DNA of 64,000 bases, taken from positions 336,540-400,539 of the forward strand of contig JAKRSF010000006.1 in NCBI GenBank assembly GCA_022402445.1, written 5' to 3'. A program made the position numbers and the translations under genes. This document shows, piece by piece, positions 53,009-62,873 of the stretch (the stretch's first letter is position 1; each line of letters starts with the position of its first letter). The stretch comes from Cyanobacteriota bacterium (GTDB lineage: Bacteria; Cyanobacteriota; Cyanobacteriia; CACIAM-69d). The notes under the pieces were generated by a model. That model worked only from the letters and a program-made list of their open reading frames with translations, did not search any database and was not told where the DNA came from.

Positions 53009-54253
53009 ATGAAAATCCTGATCTATTCCTACAACTACGCCCCCGAACCCATCGGCATTGCCCCCCTGATGACGGAACTGGCGGAGGGGCTGGCCGCCCG
53101 AGGCCATGAGGTCCGGGTGCTGACGGGGATGCCCAACTACCCGGAACGGCAAATTCACCGCGCCTATCGCGGCAAGCTCTATGCCCGCGAGCGGGTCAAT
53201 GGGGTGCGCATTGATCGCTGCTATGTCCGGGTGCGGCCCAAGCTGGGGCTGGTGGGGCGGATGGTGCTCGATGGCAGTTTTGTCTTGACCAGTTTTGTGC
53301 GATCGCTGGGCCTGTGGCGACCGGATGTGATTTTGTTCACCTCACCGCCGCTGCCGGTCTGTGTGCCCGCCTGGATTTTGGGCAAGCTCAAGGGCTGCCC
53401 GACGGTGCTGAGTTTGCAGGATATTTTGCCCGAGGCGGCGGTGGCGACGGGGCTGGTGAAAAGCCAAAAGGCCATTCGCGTTTTTGAACAGTTGGAGCGG
53501 TTTTGCTACTGGAGCGCCGATGCGATCGTGGCGATCGCGGAGGGGTTTATGGACAATCTGCGCGATCGCAAGGGCATTGCCGCCGACAAGATCGAACTGA
53601 TCTACAACTGGGCGGACGTGGACACCATTGTGCCGATGGATCCGGACACCCCCTTCCGCCGGGACAACGGCCTCAGCGGCAAATTTGTCGCCCTCTATGC
53701 GGGCAATATCGCCCTCACCCAGGGCATCGAAACGGTGGTGAAGGCGGCGGCCCTCCTGAAGGGGCGGCCCGAGGCGGAAACGGTGCGGTTTGTGATTGTG
53801 GGCATGAGGGAGCGGCTGGCGGAGTTGCAGACCCTGTGCCGGGACAAGGGGGTGGAGGATCTGGTGATCCTGCGGGAGTTTGTGCCGCCCCAGGAGCGCC
53901 CGCAGATGTTGGCGGCGGCGGATGTGGGGCTGGTGGTCCAGAAGCGCAATGTGGTGGCCTTTAATATGCCCTCGAAAACCCAGGGGATTATGGCCAGTGG
54001 CCGCGCGATCGTGGCGTCGGTGCCCCTGACGGGGACGGCGGCGCGGGCGGTGACGGAGGCGAAGGCGGGGGTGGTGGTGCCGCCGGAGGATCCCCAGGCG
54101 CTGCTGGATGCGGTTCTGGCCCTTCATCATGATCGCGATCGCGCGATCGCCTACGGCAAAGCGGGCCGCCAATGGGCCGAGGCAAAATACAGCTACGCCA
54201 CCGCCCTCGATCGCTATGAAGCCCTGTTCCAGCGGCTCGCCAAGGGCGTCTGA
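53009..54253 (+). CDS. Glycosyltransferase family 4 (WbuB-like)
   Basis: Translation starts at ATG 53009 (MKILIYSYNYAPEPIGIAPL). The 414-residue GT-B protein has the HEVRVLTGMPNYPERQI N-terminal domain, FTSPPLPVCVPAWILGKLKG, LSLQDILPEAAVATGLV, and the C-terminal nucleotide-sugar domain with LYAGNIALTQGIETVVKAA, VPPQERPQMLAAADVGLVVQ and MPSKTQGIMASGRAIVASVPLTG. This is close to WbuB-type transferases that build O-antigen or capsule repeat units. No other polysaccharide genes are adjacent. Confidence 0.88.
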   Translation: MKILIYSYNYAPEPIGIAPLMTELAEGLAARGHEVRVLTGMPNYPERQIHRAYRGKLYARERVNGVRIDRCYVRVRPKLGLVGRMVLDGSFVLTSFVRSLGLWRPDVILFTSPPLPVCVPAWILGKLKGCPTVLSLQDILPEAAVATGLVKSQKAIRVFEQLERFCYWSADAIVAIAEGFMDNLRDRKGIAADKIELIYNWADVDTIVPMDPDTPFRRDNGLSGKFVALYAGNIALTQGIETVVKAAALLKGRPEAETVRFVIVGMRERLAELQTLCRDKGVEDLVILREFVPPQERPQMLAAADVGLVVQKRNVVAFNMPSKTQGIMASGRAIVASVPLTGTAARAVTEAKAGVVVPPEDPQALLDAVLALHHDRDRAIAYGKAGRQWAEAKYSYATALDRYEALFQRLAKGV

Positions 54254-54459
54254 CCCAGGCCGACCGGCCCCAAAATCGCGCCCCTGGGGTTCCCCACCAT
54301 CCCCCACCGACCCCCGCCAACCCATGTGGTAGATTGGGGTCTCGCGATCGCCAGTTACGGCCCTCTCCCCCCGCCCCATGGGACCATCAATGGGAAAAAA
54401 TGGGGAACCTGGGCGGGCCTCCAACCAGTCCCTAACGCTCCCTCGAACATTGGCACCGC

Positions 54460-55266
54460 ATGAGCCGCACAATCGTCATCACATCGGGCAAAGGAGGGGT
54501 CGGAAAAACCACCTCCACCGCAAACCTCGGCATGGCGCTCGCCCAGCTAGGGCGCAAGGTGGTCCTGGTGGATGCGGACTTTGGCCTGCGTAATCTCGAC
54601 CTGCTCCTGGGGCTCGAAAATCGGGTGGTTTATACGGCGGTGGACTATCTGGCGGGGGATTGCCGCCTGGATCAGGCCCTCGTCAAGGACAAGCGTCAGC
54701 CCCGCCTCGCTCTGATGCCCGCCGCCCAGAATCGCACCAAGGAGGCGGTCAATCCGGAGCAGATGCAGGAGTTGATCGGTGCCCTGGCCGATCGCTATGA
54801 CTATGTGCTGGTGGACTGCCCCGCTGGCATTGAAATGGGGTTTCGGAATGCGATCGCGGCGGCCAAGGAGGCGATCGTCGTCACCACCCCAGAAATCGCC
54901 GCCGTGCGAGATGCCGATCGCGTGGTGGGCCTCCTGGAAGCCGAAGGCATCCGCAATATTCAACTGGTGGTGAACCGGCTGCGCCCCGCCATGGTGCAGG
55001 CCAATGACATGATGTCCGTCGATGATGTGCAAGAAATCCTGGCGGTGCCGCTGCTGGGGGTCATCCCCGACGATGAGGGCGTGATTACGTCCACCAACCG
55101 GGGCGAACCCCTGGTGCTGTCGGATAAACCCTCGGTGCCCAAGCAGGCGATCGAAAATATTGCCCGCCGCCTAGAGGGGGAAAAGGTGCCCTTCATTGAT
55201 CTCGAATCCATCAACGATGGGCTGTTTGCCCGTTTGCGGCGCATGTTCCGGGGGGCCGCCACCTGA
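54460..55266 (+). CDS. minD: Septum site-determining ATPase MinD
   Basis: The 268-residue deviant-Walker ATPase has ITSGKGGVGKTT (10-18 region), VLVDADFGLRNLDLLLGLE, VLVDCPAGIEMGFRNAI and ATTPE-type TTPEIAAVRDADRVVG. The C-terminal amphipathic membrane-targeting helix is (DGLFARLRRMFRGAA). MinD positions the division site together with MinE and MinC. minE follows 124 bases later. No minC is adjacent upstream; the neighbour is a glycosyltransferase. Confidence 0.96.
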   Translation: MSRTIVITSGKGGVGKTTSTANLGMALAQLGRKVVLVDADFGLRNLDLLLGLENRVVYTAVDYLAGDCRLDQALVKDKRQPRLALMPAAQNRTKEAVNPEQMQELIGALADRYDYVLVDCPAGIEMGFRNAIAAAKEAIVVTTPEIAAVRDADRVVGLLEAEGIRNIQLVVNRLRPAMVQANDMMSVDDVQEILAVPLLGVIPDDEGVITSTNRGEPLVLSDKPSVPKQAIENIARRLEGEKVPFIDLESINDGLFARLRRMFRGAAT

Positions 55267-55390
55267 GGTCGAGGCCGCGCCGCCCCCCCGTTTGTTTGTA
55301 AGCCTCAGGGGCAAGCCTGACCCGCGAGCCCACGAGTTTGATCCCCAAGACCCTACCTACCGCCCACCCCCTGGCCCGCCGCCCCTTTAA

Positions 55391-55684
55391 ATGGCCATGA
55401 TTAGCGACTTGCTTGACCGCCTATTTCCCCGAGAACCCGATAGCCGCGAGGTGGTGAAACGGCGGCTACAGTTGGTGCTGGCCCACGATCGCGCCGATCT
55501 GACCCCGGAGATGATGGAGCAGATGCGCCAGGAGATTCTGGAGGTGGTGTCGCGCTATGTGGAGTTGGATACGGAGGGGCTGGCCTTTGCCCTGGAAAAC
55601 GATCGCCGCACCACGGCTTTGATTGCCAATTTGCCCATTCGTCGGGTGCGCAAACCGGCGGAACCGAACCGCGAGGAGGACTAG
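55391..55684 (+). CDS. minE: Cell division topological specificity factor MinE
   Basis: The 97-residue protein has [58 protein letters not shown]-type content, with the anti-MinCD helix and dimerisation region. It starts at ATG 55391 or 55397. Immediately after the stop a TTG start for the next gene follows, sharing a GAGGAGGAC ribosome site. Confidence 0.93.
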   Translation: MAMISDLLDRLFPREPDSREVVKRRLQLVLAHDRADLTPEMMEQMRQEILEVVSRYVELDTEGLAFALENDRRTTALIANLPIRRVRKPAEPNREED

Positions 55685-55685
55685 G

Positions 55686-56387
55686 TTGACCAAGGGGGGG
55701 GAGACCGCTGCCCTGGGGGCGGTGCGGGGGGAGGCCTTGGCGCGGCTGCGGGGGCACCGGGCGATCGCCGTGATCCGCACCGATGCGATCGCGGTGGGGC
55801 TGGCCATGGCCCAGGCGGCGGCGGAGGGGGGCCTGCGGGCGCTGGAGGTGACCTGGACGTGCCATCAACCGGCGGCCCTGGTGGCGACCCTGCGGCGGGC
55901 GCTGCCGGACTGTTGGATTGGGGCGGGGACGTTGCGATCGCCAGGGGCCGTCCAGGAGGCGATCGCGGCGGGGGCGCAGTTTTGTTTCATGCCCCATACG
56001 GATCCGGCGGCGATCGCCGTGGCCGTCCAGGCAAACATTCCCGCCATCCCCGGTGCCCTCTCCCCCACGGAGGTGGTCAGCGCCTGGGAAGCGGGGGCGT
56101 CCGCCGTGAAGATTTTTCCCGCCGATGCGGTGGGCGGTCCCGCCTACATCAAAGCCCTGGCCCCGGTCCTGCCGGACATTCCCCTGGTGCCCACCGGAGG
56201 CATTACGCCAACCAATGCGGGGGACTTTTGGGCGGCGGGGGCGGCGGCGGTGGGGCTGGCGAGCTGCATCTTTCCCCCCGAGGCGATCGCGGCGGCGGAC
56301 TGGGCCACCGTGGGCACCCTAGCCCAACGGCTCGCCAAAACGGCCGCCCCCTGGCAGCAGCGGATCGGGGTGTCAAATCCGCCATAA
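55686..56387 (+). CDS. eda: 2-Keto-3-deoxy-6-phosphogluconate aldolase (KDPG aldolase-like)
   Basis: The TTG at 55686 is preferred, since GAGGAGGA ends about 7 bases upstream. A GTG at 55722 is an alternative. The 233-residue aldolase of class I has the Schiff-base lysine in SAVKIFPADAVGGPAYIKAL, the Glu in LRALEVTWTCHQP, WIGAGTLRSPGAVQEAIAAGAQF and GGITPTNAGDFWAAGAAAVGL. It cleaves KDPG to pyruvate and glyceraldehyde-3-phosphate in the Entner-Doudoroff route. Coupling to minE is translational and probably not functional. Confidence 0.87.
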   Translation: MTKGGETAALGAVRGEALARLRGHRAIAVIRTDAIAVGLAMAQAAAEGGLRALEVTWTCHQPAALVATLRRALPDCWIGAGTLRSPGAVQEAIAAGAQFCFMPHTDPAAIAVAVQANIPAIPGALSPTEVVSAWEAGASAVKIFPADAVGGPAYIKALAPVLPDIPLVPTGGITPTNAGDFWAAGAAAVGLASCIFPPEAIAAADWATVGTLAQRLAKTAAPWQQRIGVSNPP

Positions 56388-56529
56388 ACCCCGCGATCGC
56401 GCCCACCGCCAAGGAAATGGGCTAACCTATGGAAAATTTGCCCCGGCGGATGGGGCGGCTTCTGGGCCAAAAATCCGCAGTCATCAGGCGTAAGCACACA
56501 GCAATCGCAATAACGGTGGTCGTGAGGAC

Positions 56530-57267
56530 ATGGCTGGAAACATCGGACTCCTGGGCTGGCGCAAGCCAGGTGCGGCACATGGGGGGGGCGTACATCCCTG
56601 GTTTCAGCGGCCCGGTTTTGTCGTCGCGGGTACGATTGTGGCCTTTGCCGCTTCCTGGACGGGCACCCAAACGGGCCTGATCCAGCAGCAGATCGATCGC
56701 TGGGAGCGGGAACGGCTGGCGGTGAATGTCCAGGAACTGACGCGATCGCTCGATCAGCCCGAACACCGCTGGGGGCAACTGCGGGACTTCCGCTGGCATA
56801 GCCTCACCCATGGGGCCACGAACAGCGGGCTGATGCTCCAGGGCAGCGCGATCGTCAAGGACACCGCCATCCCCAAGGATCCCAAGGCCGCCATGGCCCT
56901 GCTCAAGCGCCTGGATCGCCGCTGGTTTTCCATCGATCTAGGTGGCCAGCGCCTGACCGCCTGGGAGGGGAACCGGGTCGTGAAGCAGTCGATCGTCTCC
57001 ACCGGCAAGGCGTCCACCCCCACCCCACCGGGCGTTTGGCAGACTTACATTAAACTGCGATCGACGCGGATGCGCGGTCCGGGCTACGACGTGCCCAATG
57101 TGCCCTACACCATGTACTACCACCAGGGCTACGGCATCCACGGGGCCTACTGGCACAATAGCTTCGGGACGCCCGTGAGCCAGGGCTGTACGAATGTGCG
57201 GGTCAGTGAGGCGCGCTGGTATTTCAACTGGGCTCCCATGGGGACACCCGTGGTGGTCCACCGCTAG
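56530..57267 (+). CDS. L,D-transpeptidase (YkuD domain)
   Basis: The 245-residue protein has an N-terminal membrane segment (PGFVVAGTIVAFAASW) and a C-terminal YkuD domain: FSIDLGGQRLTAWEGNRVVKQSIVSTGK, TPPGVWQTYIKL, and the active site GYGIHGAYWHNSFGTPVSQGCTNV with His and Cys. Such enzymes cross-link peptidoglycan or attach proteins to it. It acts on the periplasmic side. Confidence 0.92.
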   Translation: MAGNIGLLGWRKPGAAHGGGVHPWFQRPGFVVAGTIVAFAASWTGTQTGLIQQQIDRWERERLAVNVQELTRSLDQPEHRWGQLRDFRWHSLTHGATNSGLMLQGSAIVKDTAIPKDPKAAMALLKRLDRRWFSIDLGGQRLTAWEGNRVVKQSIVSTGKASTPTPPGVWQTYIKLRSTRMRGPGYDVPNVPYTMYYHQGYGIHGAYWHNSFGTPVSQGCTNVRVSEARWYFNWAPMGTPVVVHR

Positions 57268-57278
57268 GGAGATGGTCG

Positions 57279-59091
<1,813 letters not shown>

Positions 59092-59267
59092 TGGGGGACC
59101 GGTTTTTTTGACACTTTTTTGATATCAGAAATTCTGATGGGTCGTTGATCGAGTTTGGGAACGGATCCTGGGGGATCGGGGGGGCGATCGCGGCGATCAA
59201 GATTTTTTCAAGATCCCCTTTGACAGATCAAAATAGTGTGTTATTCTTCCTAAGCGCTGAAAAACAC

Positions 59268-59349
59268 GGGTCGGTGCCCGAGTGGTTAATGGGGGCGGAC
59301 TGTAAATCCGCTGGCTACGCCTACGCTGGTTCAAATCCAGCCCGGCCCA
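59268..59349 (+). tRNA. tRNA-Tyr (GTA)
   Basis: An 82-base cloverleaf. Acceptor arms are GGGTCGG and CCGGCCC (one G-T pair), the anticodon loop CTGTAAA carries GTA at 59302-59304, and the T arm is GCTGG-TTCAAAT-CCAGC. A long variable arm marks a type II tRNA. CCA is not encoded. Confidence 0.95.
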
Positions 59350-59361
59350 TCTTTCAGCCAT

Positions 59362-59433
59362 GCCTCTGTAGCTCAGTGGTAGAGCGCACCCTTGGTAAGG
59401 GTGAGGTCACGAGTTCAATCCTCGTCAGAGGCT
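59362..59433 (+). tRNA. tRNA-Thr (GGT)
   Basis: A 72-base cloverleaf. Acceptor arms are GCCTCTG and CAGAGGC, the anticodon GGT is at 59394-59396 with a CACCC/GGGTG stem, and the T arm is CGAG/CTCG-like around TTCAATC. CCA is not encoded. The foreign element begins directly after its 3' end. Confidence 0.95.
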
Positions 59434-59459
59434 CTTTATGGTATCCCTGGCAATCCGAT

Positions 59460-59589
59460 TTAACGGGTTCTAGGGTTTTGTCATGTGTATGCCCATATTT
59501 TCCCCTTATTGGTCTTAGGTGATCCGATAGGGTGAGCCTATGGGGGTGATCGTAATCTGGGGTCGTTAACGGTTCTAGGTAGGATCACC
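59460..59589. repeat. Repeats in the leader of the recombinase gene
   Basis: TTAACGGGTTCTAGG (59460-59474) recurs as TTAACGGTTCTAGG (59566-59579), one base shorter. GGTGATCC (59518-59525) is inverted as GGATCACC (59582-59589). Such repeats near an integrase promoter could bind recombinase or excisionase, or regulate it. Confidence 0.55.
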
Positions 59590-59590
59590 C

Positions 59591-60727
59591 ATGGCTAAGA
59601 AAAGAAGGGCACACGGTGGCATTCATGCGACTAAGCGACGGGGCCAATGCGTCCTGCGGTGGACGTACCAGGGGAGAGAGCGGACGCTATCGGTAGGCCC
59701 ATGGGGTGATAGCTCATCGTTGCTTGCCCAACGCATTGCAGCACGGATAGCCACGGATATCGCGGTAGGGGACTACGACGATACCCTCATGGCCTACAAG
59801 GTGATGAGCCCCGTCTACCGGGTCCATGGAGACGCGAAAAGCGACGGGGACGGCGATGGACTTCTTACGATGCTCAATGCCTACCTAGAGGCCAATAGGG
59901 GCCGGTGGAAGGAAAACACCATTGAAAAGAATCGCTTATTAATCCGATTGATTGAGGATTCATTAAATGGGAGCGATATGAGGGTAGAGCAATTAAGTTA
60001 TTCGATCCTCTTCTCTCTCCTAGGGCAACGGACCCGACAGATCAGGGATTGCATGGCATTGATTGCCCGAGTAATTGGGCTTACCCACCCTCTATCCCTC
60101 GAAATAAAAGAGGGAATGAAATCCCTTGCTAAGCCTAAATGGGTAGTTGATCCCAAGCCCAACGCATTTAGCCCAGATGAAAAACGATGGCTATTGAACG
60201 CGATTGAATCAGAATGGACTGAGGGCAAGCTATTGCAGATGGCTAAGTTTGTTCGATTAATGCTATTAACGGGGTGCCGTCCTAGTGAGGCGCTGGGATT
60301 ATTCCCGAGTGATTTCGTAGTGGAAGGGGGAGAGATGAGGTTTATTCATTTCCAACGCAATGTTAGCTATCGAGGGGGTAAGCCAATCTTTAACCAGGGA
60401 TCGAAAAACAACAAAACCCGAAAGTTCCCCATTGATCCCAGCGGACAGTTAGCCCAACTAGCCAAGCAATTAAAATCCCAAGAGTCTCAATCATTCTGCT
60501 TTGGATTCAATTACCACAACTTCCGCCAGCGGGAATGGAAGCGGATAGTGAGCCCAATTAAAAAGGGAGCTACCCCATACGCCCTTAGGGACACCTTCAT
60601 TACGGAACAGGTAATCAAAGGGGTGAGCCCATCAATCATCGCCCTGTGGTGCGACACAAGCCCCACGGTGATCCAAAAGCACTACCTTGATCCCAACCGT
60701 GCCCTAAGCGTCCTACCCCATGAGTAA
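59591..60727 (+). CDS. Tyrosine recombinase (phage-type integrase)
   Basis: The 378-residue protein has an N-terminal arm/AP2-like DNA-binding part (RGQCVLRWTYQGRERTLSVGP), a core-binding middle domain and a C-terminal catalytic domain. Visible residues are Arg I in LLTGCRPSEALGL (R230), Lys near NNKTRKFP (K275), Arg II in TPYALRDTFIT (R333) and Tyr in IQKHYLDP (Y365). The two histidines usually near Arg II and Tyr are replaced (Y330, and LWC around 353). It presumably integrates the element at tRNA-Thr. It reads away from the tRNA. Confidence 0.93.
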   Translation: MAKKRRAHGGIHATKRRGQCVLRWTYQGRERTLSVGPWGDSSSLLAQRIAARIATDIAVGDYDDTLMAYKVMSPVYRVHGDAKSDGDGDGLLTMLNAYLEANRGRWKENTIEKNRLLIRLIEDSLNGSDMRVEQLSYSILFSLLGQRTRQIRDCMALIARVIGLTHPLSLEIKEGMKSLAKPKWVVDPKPNAFSPDEKRWLLNAIESEWTEGKLLQMAKFVRLMLLTGCRPSEALGLFPSDFVVEGGEMRFIHFQRNVSYRGGKPIFNQGSKNNKTRKFPIDPSGQLAQLAKQLKSQESQSFCFGFNYHNFRQREWKRIVSPIKKGATPYALRDTFITEQVIKGVSPSIIALWCDTSPTVIQKHYLDPNRALSVLPHE

Positions 60728-60730
60728 TTT

Positions 60731-60756
60731 GTTTGCAACATATGTTTGCAACATTC
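60731..60756. repeat. 13-bp repeat pair, group A
   Basis: GTTTGCAACATAT (60731-60743) and GTTTGCAACATTC (60744-60756) are direct tandem copies just after the recombinase stop codon. Confidence 0.85.
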
Positions 60757-60782
60757 TGATTTAAGGGTCTCCAGTGGGATTT

Positions 60783-60808
60783 GTTTATTACATTTGTTTT
60801 AAACATTT
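60783..60808. repeat. 13-bp repeat pair, group B
   Basis: GTTTATTACATTT (60783-60795) and GTTTTAAACATTT (60796-60808) follow group A after exactly 26 bases (two more 13-base registers). Confidence 0.85.
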
Positions 60809-60825
60809 TCCCTAGGGCACAGAAA

Positions 60826-60855
60826 AAACCCCCTTGGTTGGCACCTTGGGGGTTT
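60826..60855. terminator. Bidirectional terminator between convergent genes
   Basis: AAACCCCC (60826-60833) pairs with GGGGGTTT (60848-60855). A-run and T-run flank it, so it can act on the recombinase transcript and on the convergent minus-strand block. Confidence 0.75.
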
Positions 60856-60894
60856 GTTGTTCGGAGGAAGCAAATGCGATCTTTGCTTTCCCTA

Positions 60895-61377
60895 TTATGC
60901 CGCCTTAGCCCGCGATTTAGGGGCTGCTAGGCCAGTTTTTTCTTGAATTAGGGCCATCGCACTGGGATCGTCTTTGTATTGCTCCAGAAGGGCAGCCAGC
61001 GCCCCTAGCTTGGTTTTCTGATGAGCTTGCCAAGCCTCAGTCACAAACTCGATCATTTTATCGAGACCCTCATTGCCGTAGAGATCAAAGCAGCCTTGCA
61101 CGTATCGCGATGCAAAGTTTTTGATTGCCTGATCTCTGTTCATCAAAGGGTCGGAATGGCGATTTTCCAAAGCTTCGATACTGGGTTTTGCGTTCGCATA
61201 TTTAACTGCTTTCGTTTGCGCTCGCTCTTTTTTCGGCGATGCCCCATCGACTTGTGTACTTTGATCGATTAGCTCTTGAGTGCTGGGGGCAGTCAATCCG
61301 ATTTCATTGCCTTGGCTGTGCAGTCCATCGGTATGACCGTTATCGATAACTTGCCCTTGCGGTGCTTCGGTAATCAT
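60895..61377 (-). CDS. Unknown element protein, 160 residues
   Basis: I do not recognise it. The N-terminal half is polar with Ser/Gln/Gly/Asp runs. The C-terminal half is helical: DQAIKNFASRYVQGCFDLYGNEGLDKMIEFVTEAWQAHQ, then LGALAALLEQYKDDPSAMALIQEKTGL and a basic tail. It overlaps the end of the GNAT gene by 38 bases. It is the last gene before the terminator. Confidence 0.6.
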   Translation of the reverse strand: MITEAPQGQVIDNGHTDGLHSQGNEIGLTAPSTQELIDQSTQVDGASPKKERAQTKAVKYANAKPSIEALENRHSDPLMNRDQAIKNFASRYVQGCFDLYGNEGLDKMIEFVTEAWQAHQKTKLGALAALLEQYKDDPSAMALIQEKTGLAAPKSRAKAA

Positions 61378-61927
61378 CTTCGCTTGCCGGTTGAATGGGT
61401 TTATATGGATAACTATAGCAAAACCAATTAATTCTGTTCCATCTAACAGTTTGATTTAGCTTATCAAACCCATTTTTAAGTAGCAGGGCTTGCATCGCTT
61501 TGTTGATGGAAAGTGTGATGCAATGGATGTGCATTTTATGATTGCTTGCGACTGATAAAATTTTTTGAATCAATGCCGTACCTACTCCCTTGCCATGGTG
61601 ATTCTTAAGAATAGCTATGGCAATTCCGTAAGTCCTGCCAATGCCGTCTAGGGTCATATCCTCGATTGAGATATACCCAACCGGTTTGCCCCCTGCTAGA
61701 GCAATCCATACCCTATCGGATTGAGTACTGTCGCTTAGCTTTTGCTTGGCGTAATCCAAAACCGAATTATCATCCCAGCAACTGTTAACGCACCATCCTC
61801 CCACGTCAGGGTCTAGCAACGCTTCTCTGAAAAATTCATGGACATCGACACTAGAGTAGTGTTCATGGGGCTTGATAATGCGAACGCTAGGGGCCGGTAC
61901 GGTATCGAGATTCATAAGCATCGTCAA
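61340..61927 (-). CDS. GNAT-family N-acetyltransferase
   Basis: The 195-residue protein has the GNAT acetyl-CoA motif GIAIAILKNHHGKGVGTALIQKIL (Q/R-x-x-G-x-G/A type), preceded by WIALAGGKPVGYISIEDM and followed by LSINKAMQALLLKNGFDKL. The substrate is unknown. It overlaps the upstream gene by up to 41 bases and the downstream gene by 38, so the three are one unit. The true start may be ATG 61915 (MNLDTVPAPS). Confidence 0.85.
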   Translation of the reverse strand: MTMLMNLDTVPAPSVRIIKPHEHYSSVDVHEFFREALLDPDVGGWCVNSCWDDNSVLDYAKQKLSDSTQSDRVWIALAGGKPVGYISIEDMTLDGIGRTYGIAIAILKNHHGKGVGTALIQKILSVASNHKMHIHCITLSINKAMQALLLKNGFDKLNQTVRWNRINWFCYSYPYKPIQPASEDDYRSTARASYR

Positions 61928-62816
61928 AGATTCCTGTGGTGTCTACAAGGGGAATATCGCGTCTTAGGCCGTTTGCCTTGAACAGGGCATGGCGAAAATT
62001 AAGATCAGCTACGGGGCGTTTTCGGGGCATCTTTTGGCGTTTGCCTAGGATGGTTTTGTAATCGTTCCCCGAGAATACGTGATCCTTTTCCGACCAAGTA
62101 AATGCCAGTTCCTCAAATGAATCATTTTGGATTGAAAGCACCTTAGTAAAGAATGATTTGGCGTCTGTTTTTGACTTAGCGAAATACGACAATTGATAGC
62201 CGTTTACTTTGTCGTAGTAGGTAGCTTTTCCTGTTCCCCGTTCTAATTTATAGCCTACGAATAAATTTGCGATTTCGCGGGCAATTGATCTTAATTCTGT
62301 TTCGGTTACCTGTTCAATGTCTTTTCTGTATCGAACGTTAATGGTCGAATGAACTGGCTGGCGTCCCATGTTTCGAGCCGATGATTTTAGCTCCCTAAAG
62401 TACAGTTCAATCTGCGGATAGATTGTAATTGTGTTATGAAAATCCGTGTAGGGGATTCCATAAAACGAGTCGGGAACATTAAGCTTGACGTAGTTATTGA
62501 AGATAGTTGCCTTGAGAAGCGCAATAGATACGCTTTCGTCAGGATCAAAAAAACAAAGCCTTGCTAATTTTTCCCTTGCGTTTTTGGGTATTGGTTCACG
62601 TCGATTAGGGTCTGTACTTTTCAGGTACTCATCATACTTATCTAGAAATTCCTTTGAATCCCTCATTGCTTGCCTTACAAGCCTGTTGTGGACTGAACCA
62701 AACTCGTTAATTAATCGGGCATTGCCTACACTCGATCTAGATGTAGGTCCGGCTTGAGAATCTGGATTACCTAGGGGATTCTCGTTAACGATATCCTGCT
62801 TTTTTTTGGGTGCCAT
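61887..62816 (-). CDS. Unknown element protein, 309 residues
   Basis: Starts at ATG 62816 (MAPKKKQDIVNENPLGNPDS). I do not recognise the family. It is soluble, with basic N- and C-termini, YSFYGIP-like (DSFYGIPYTDFHNTITIYPQIELYF), then RSIAREIANLFVGYKLERGTGKATYYDKVNGYQLSYFAKSKTDAKSFFTKVL and PRKRPVADLNFRHALFK. The three tandem 13-bp repeats lie directly before it, over its probable promoter. Confidence 0.7.
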   Translation of the reverse strand: MAPKKKQDIVNENPLGNPDSQAGPTSRSSVGNARLINEFGSVHNRLVRQAMRDSKEFLDKYDEYLKSTDPNRREPIPKNAREKLARLCFFDPDESVSIALLKATIFNNYVKLNVPDSFYGIPYTDFHNTITIYPQIELYFRELKSSARNMGRQPVHSTINVRYRKDIEQVTETELRSIAREIANLFVGYKLERGTGKATYYDKVNGYQLSYFAKSKTDAKSFFTKVLSIQNDSFEELAFTWSEKDHVFSGNDYKTILGKRQKMPRKRPVADLNFRHALFKANGLRRDIPLVDTTGIFDDAYESRYRTGP

Positions 62817-62831
62817 GGCCTTGGGTCAGAT

Positions 62832-62870
62832 GTAATTTACATTTGTAATAAACATTTGTTTATTACATTT
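62832..62870. repeat. Three tandem 13-bp repeats, group C
   Basis: GTAATTTACATTT (62832-62844), GTAATAAACATTT (62845-62857) and GTTTATTACATTT (62858-62870). The last is identical to a copy at 60783. GTAATAAAC (62845-62853) and GTTTATTAC (62858-62866) are also perfect inverted repeats around a 4-base centre. The block spans the gap between two minus-strand genes. Confidence 0.9.
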
Positions 62871-62873
62871 TGC

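Noticed and set aside
59268-59349. tRNA-Tyr as the integration target
   Set aside because: tRNA-Thr lies between it and the recombinase, so tRNA-Thr is the more likely attachment site.
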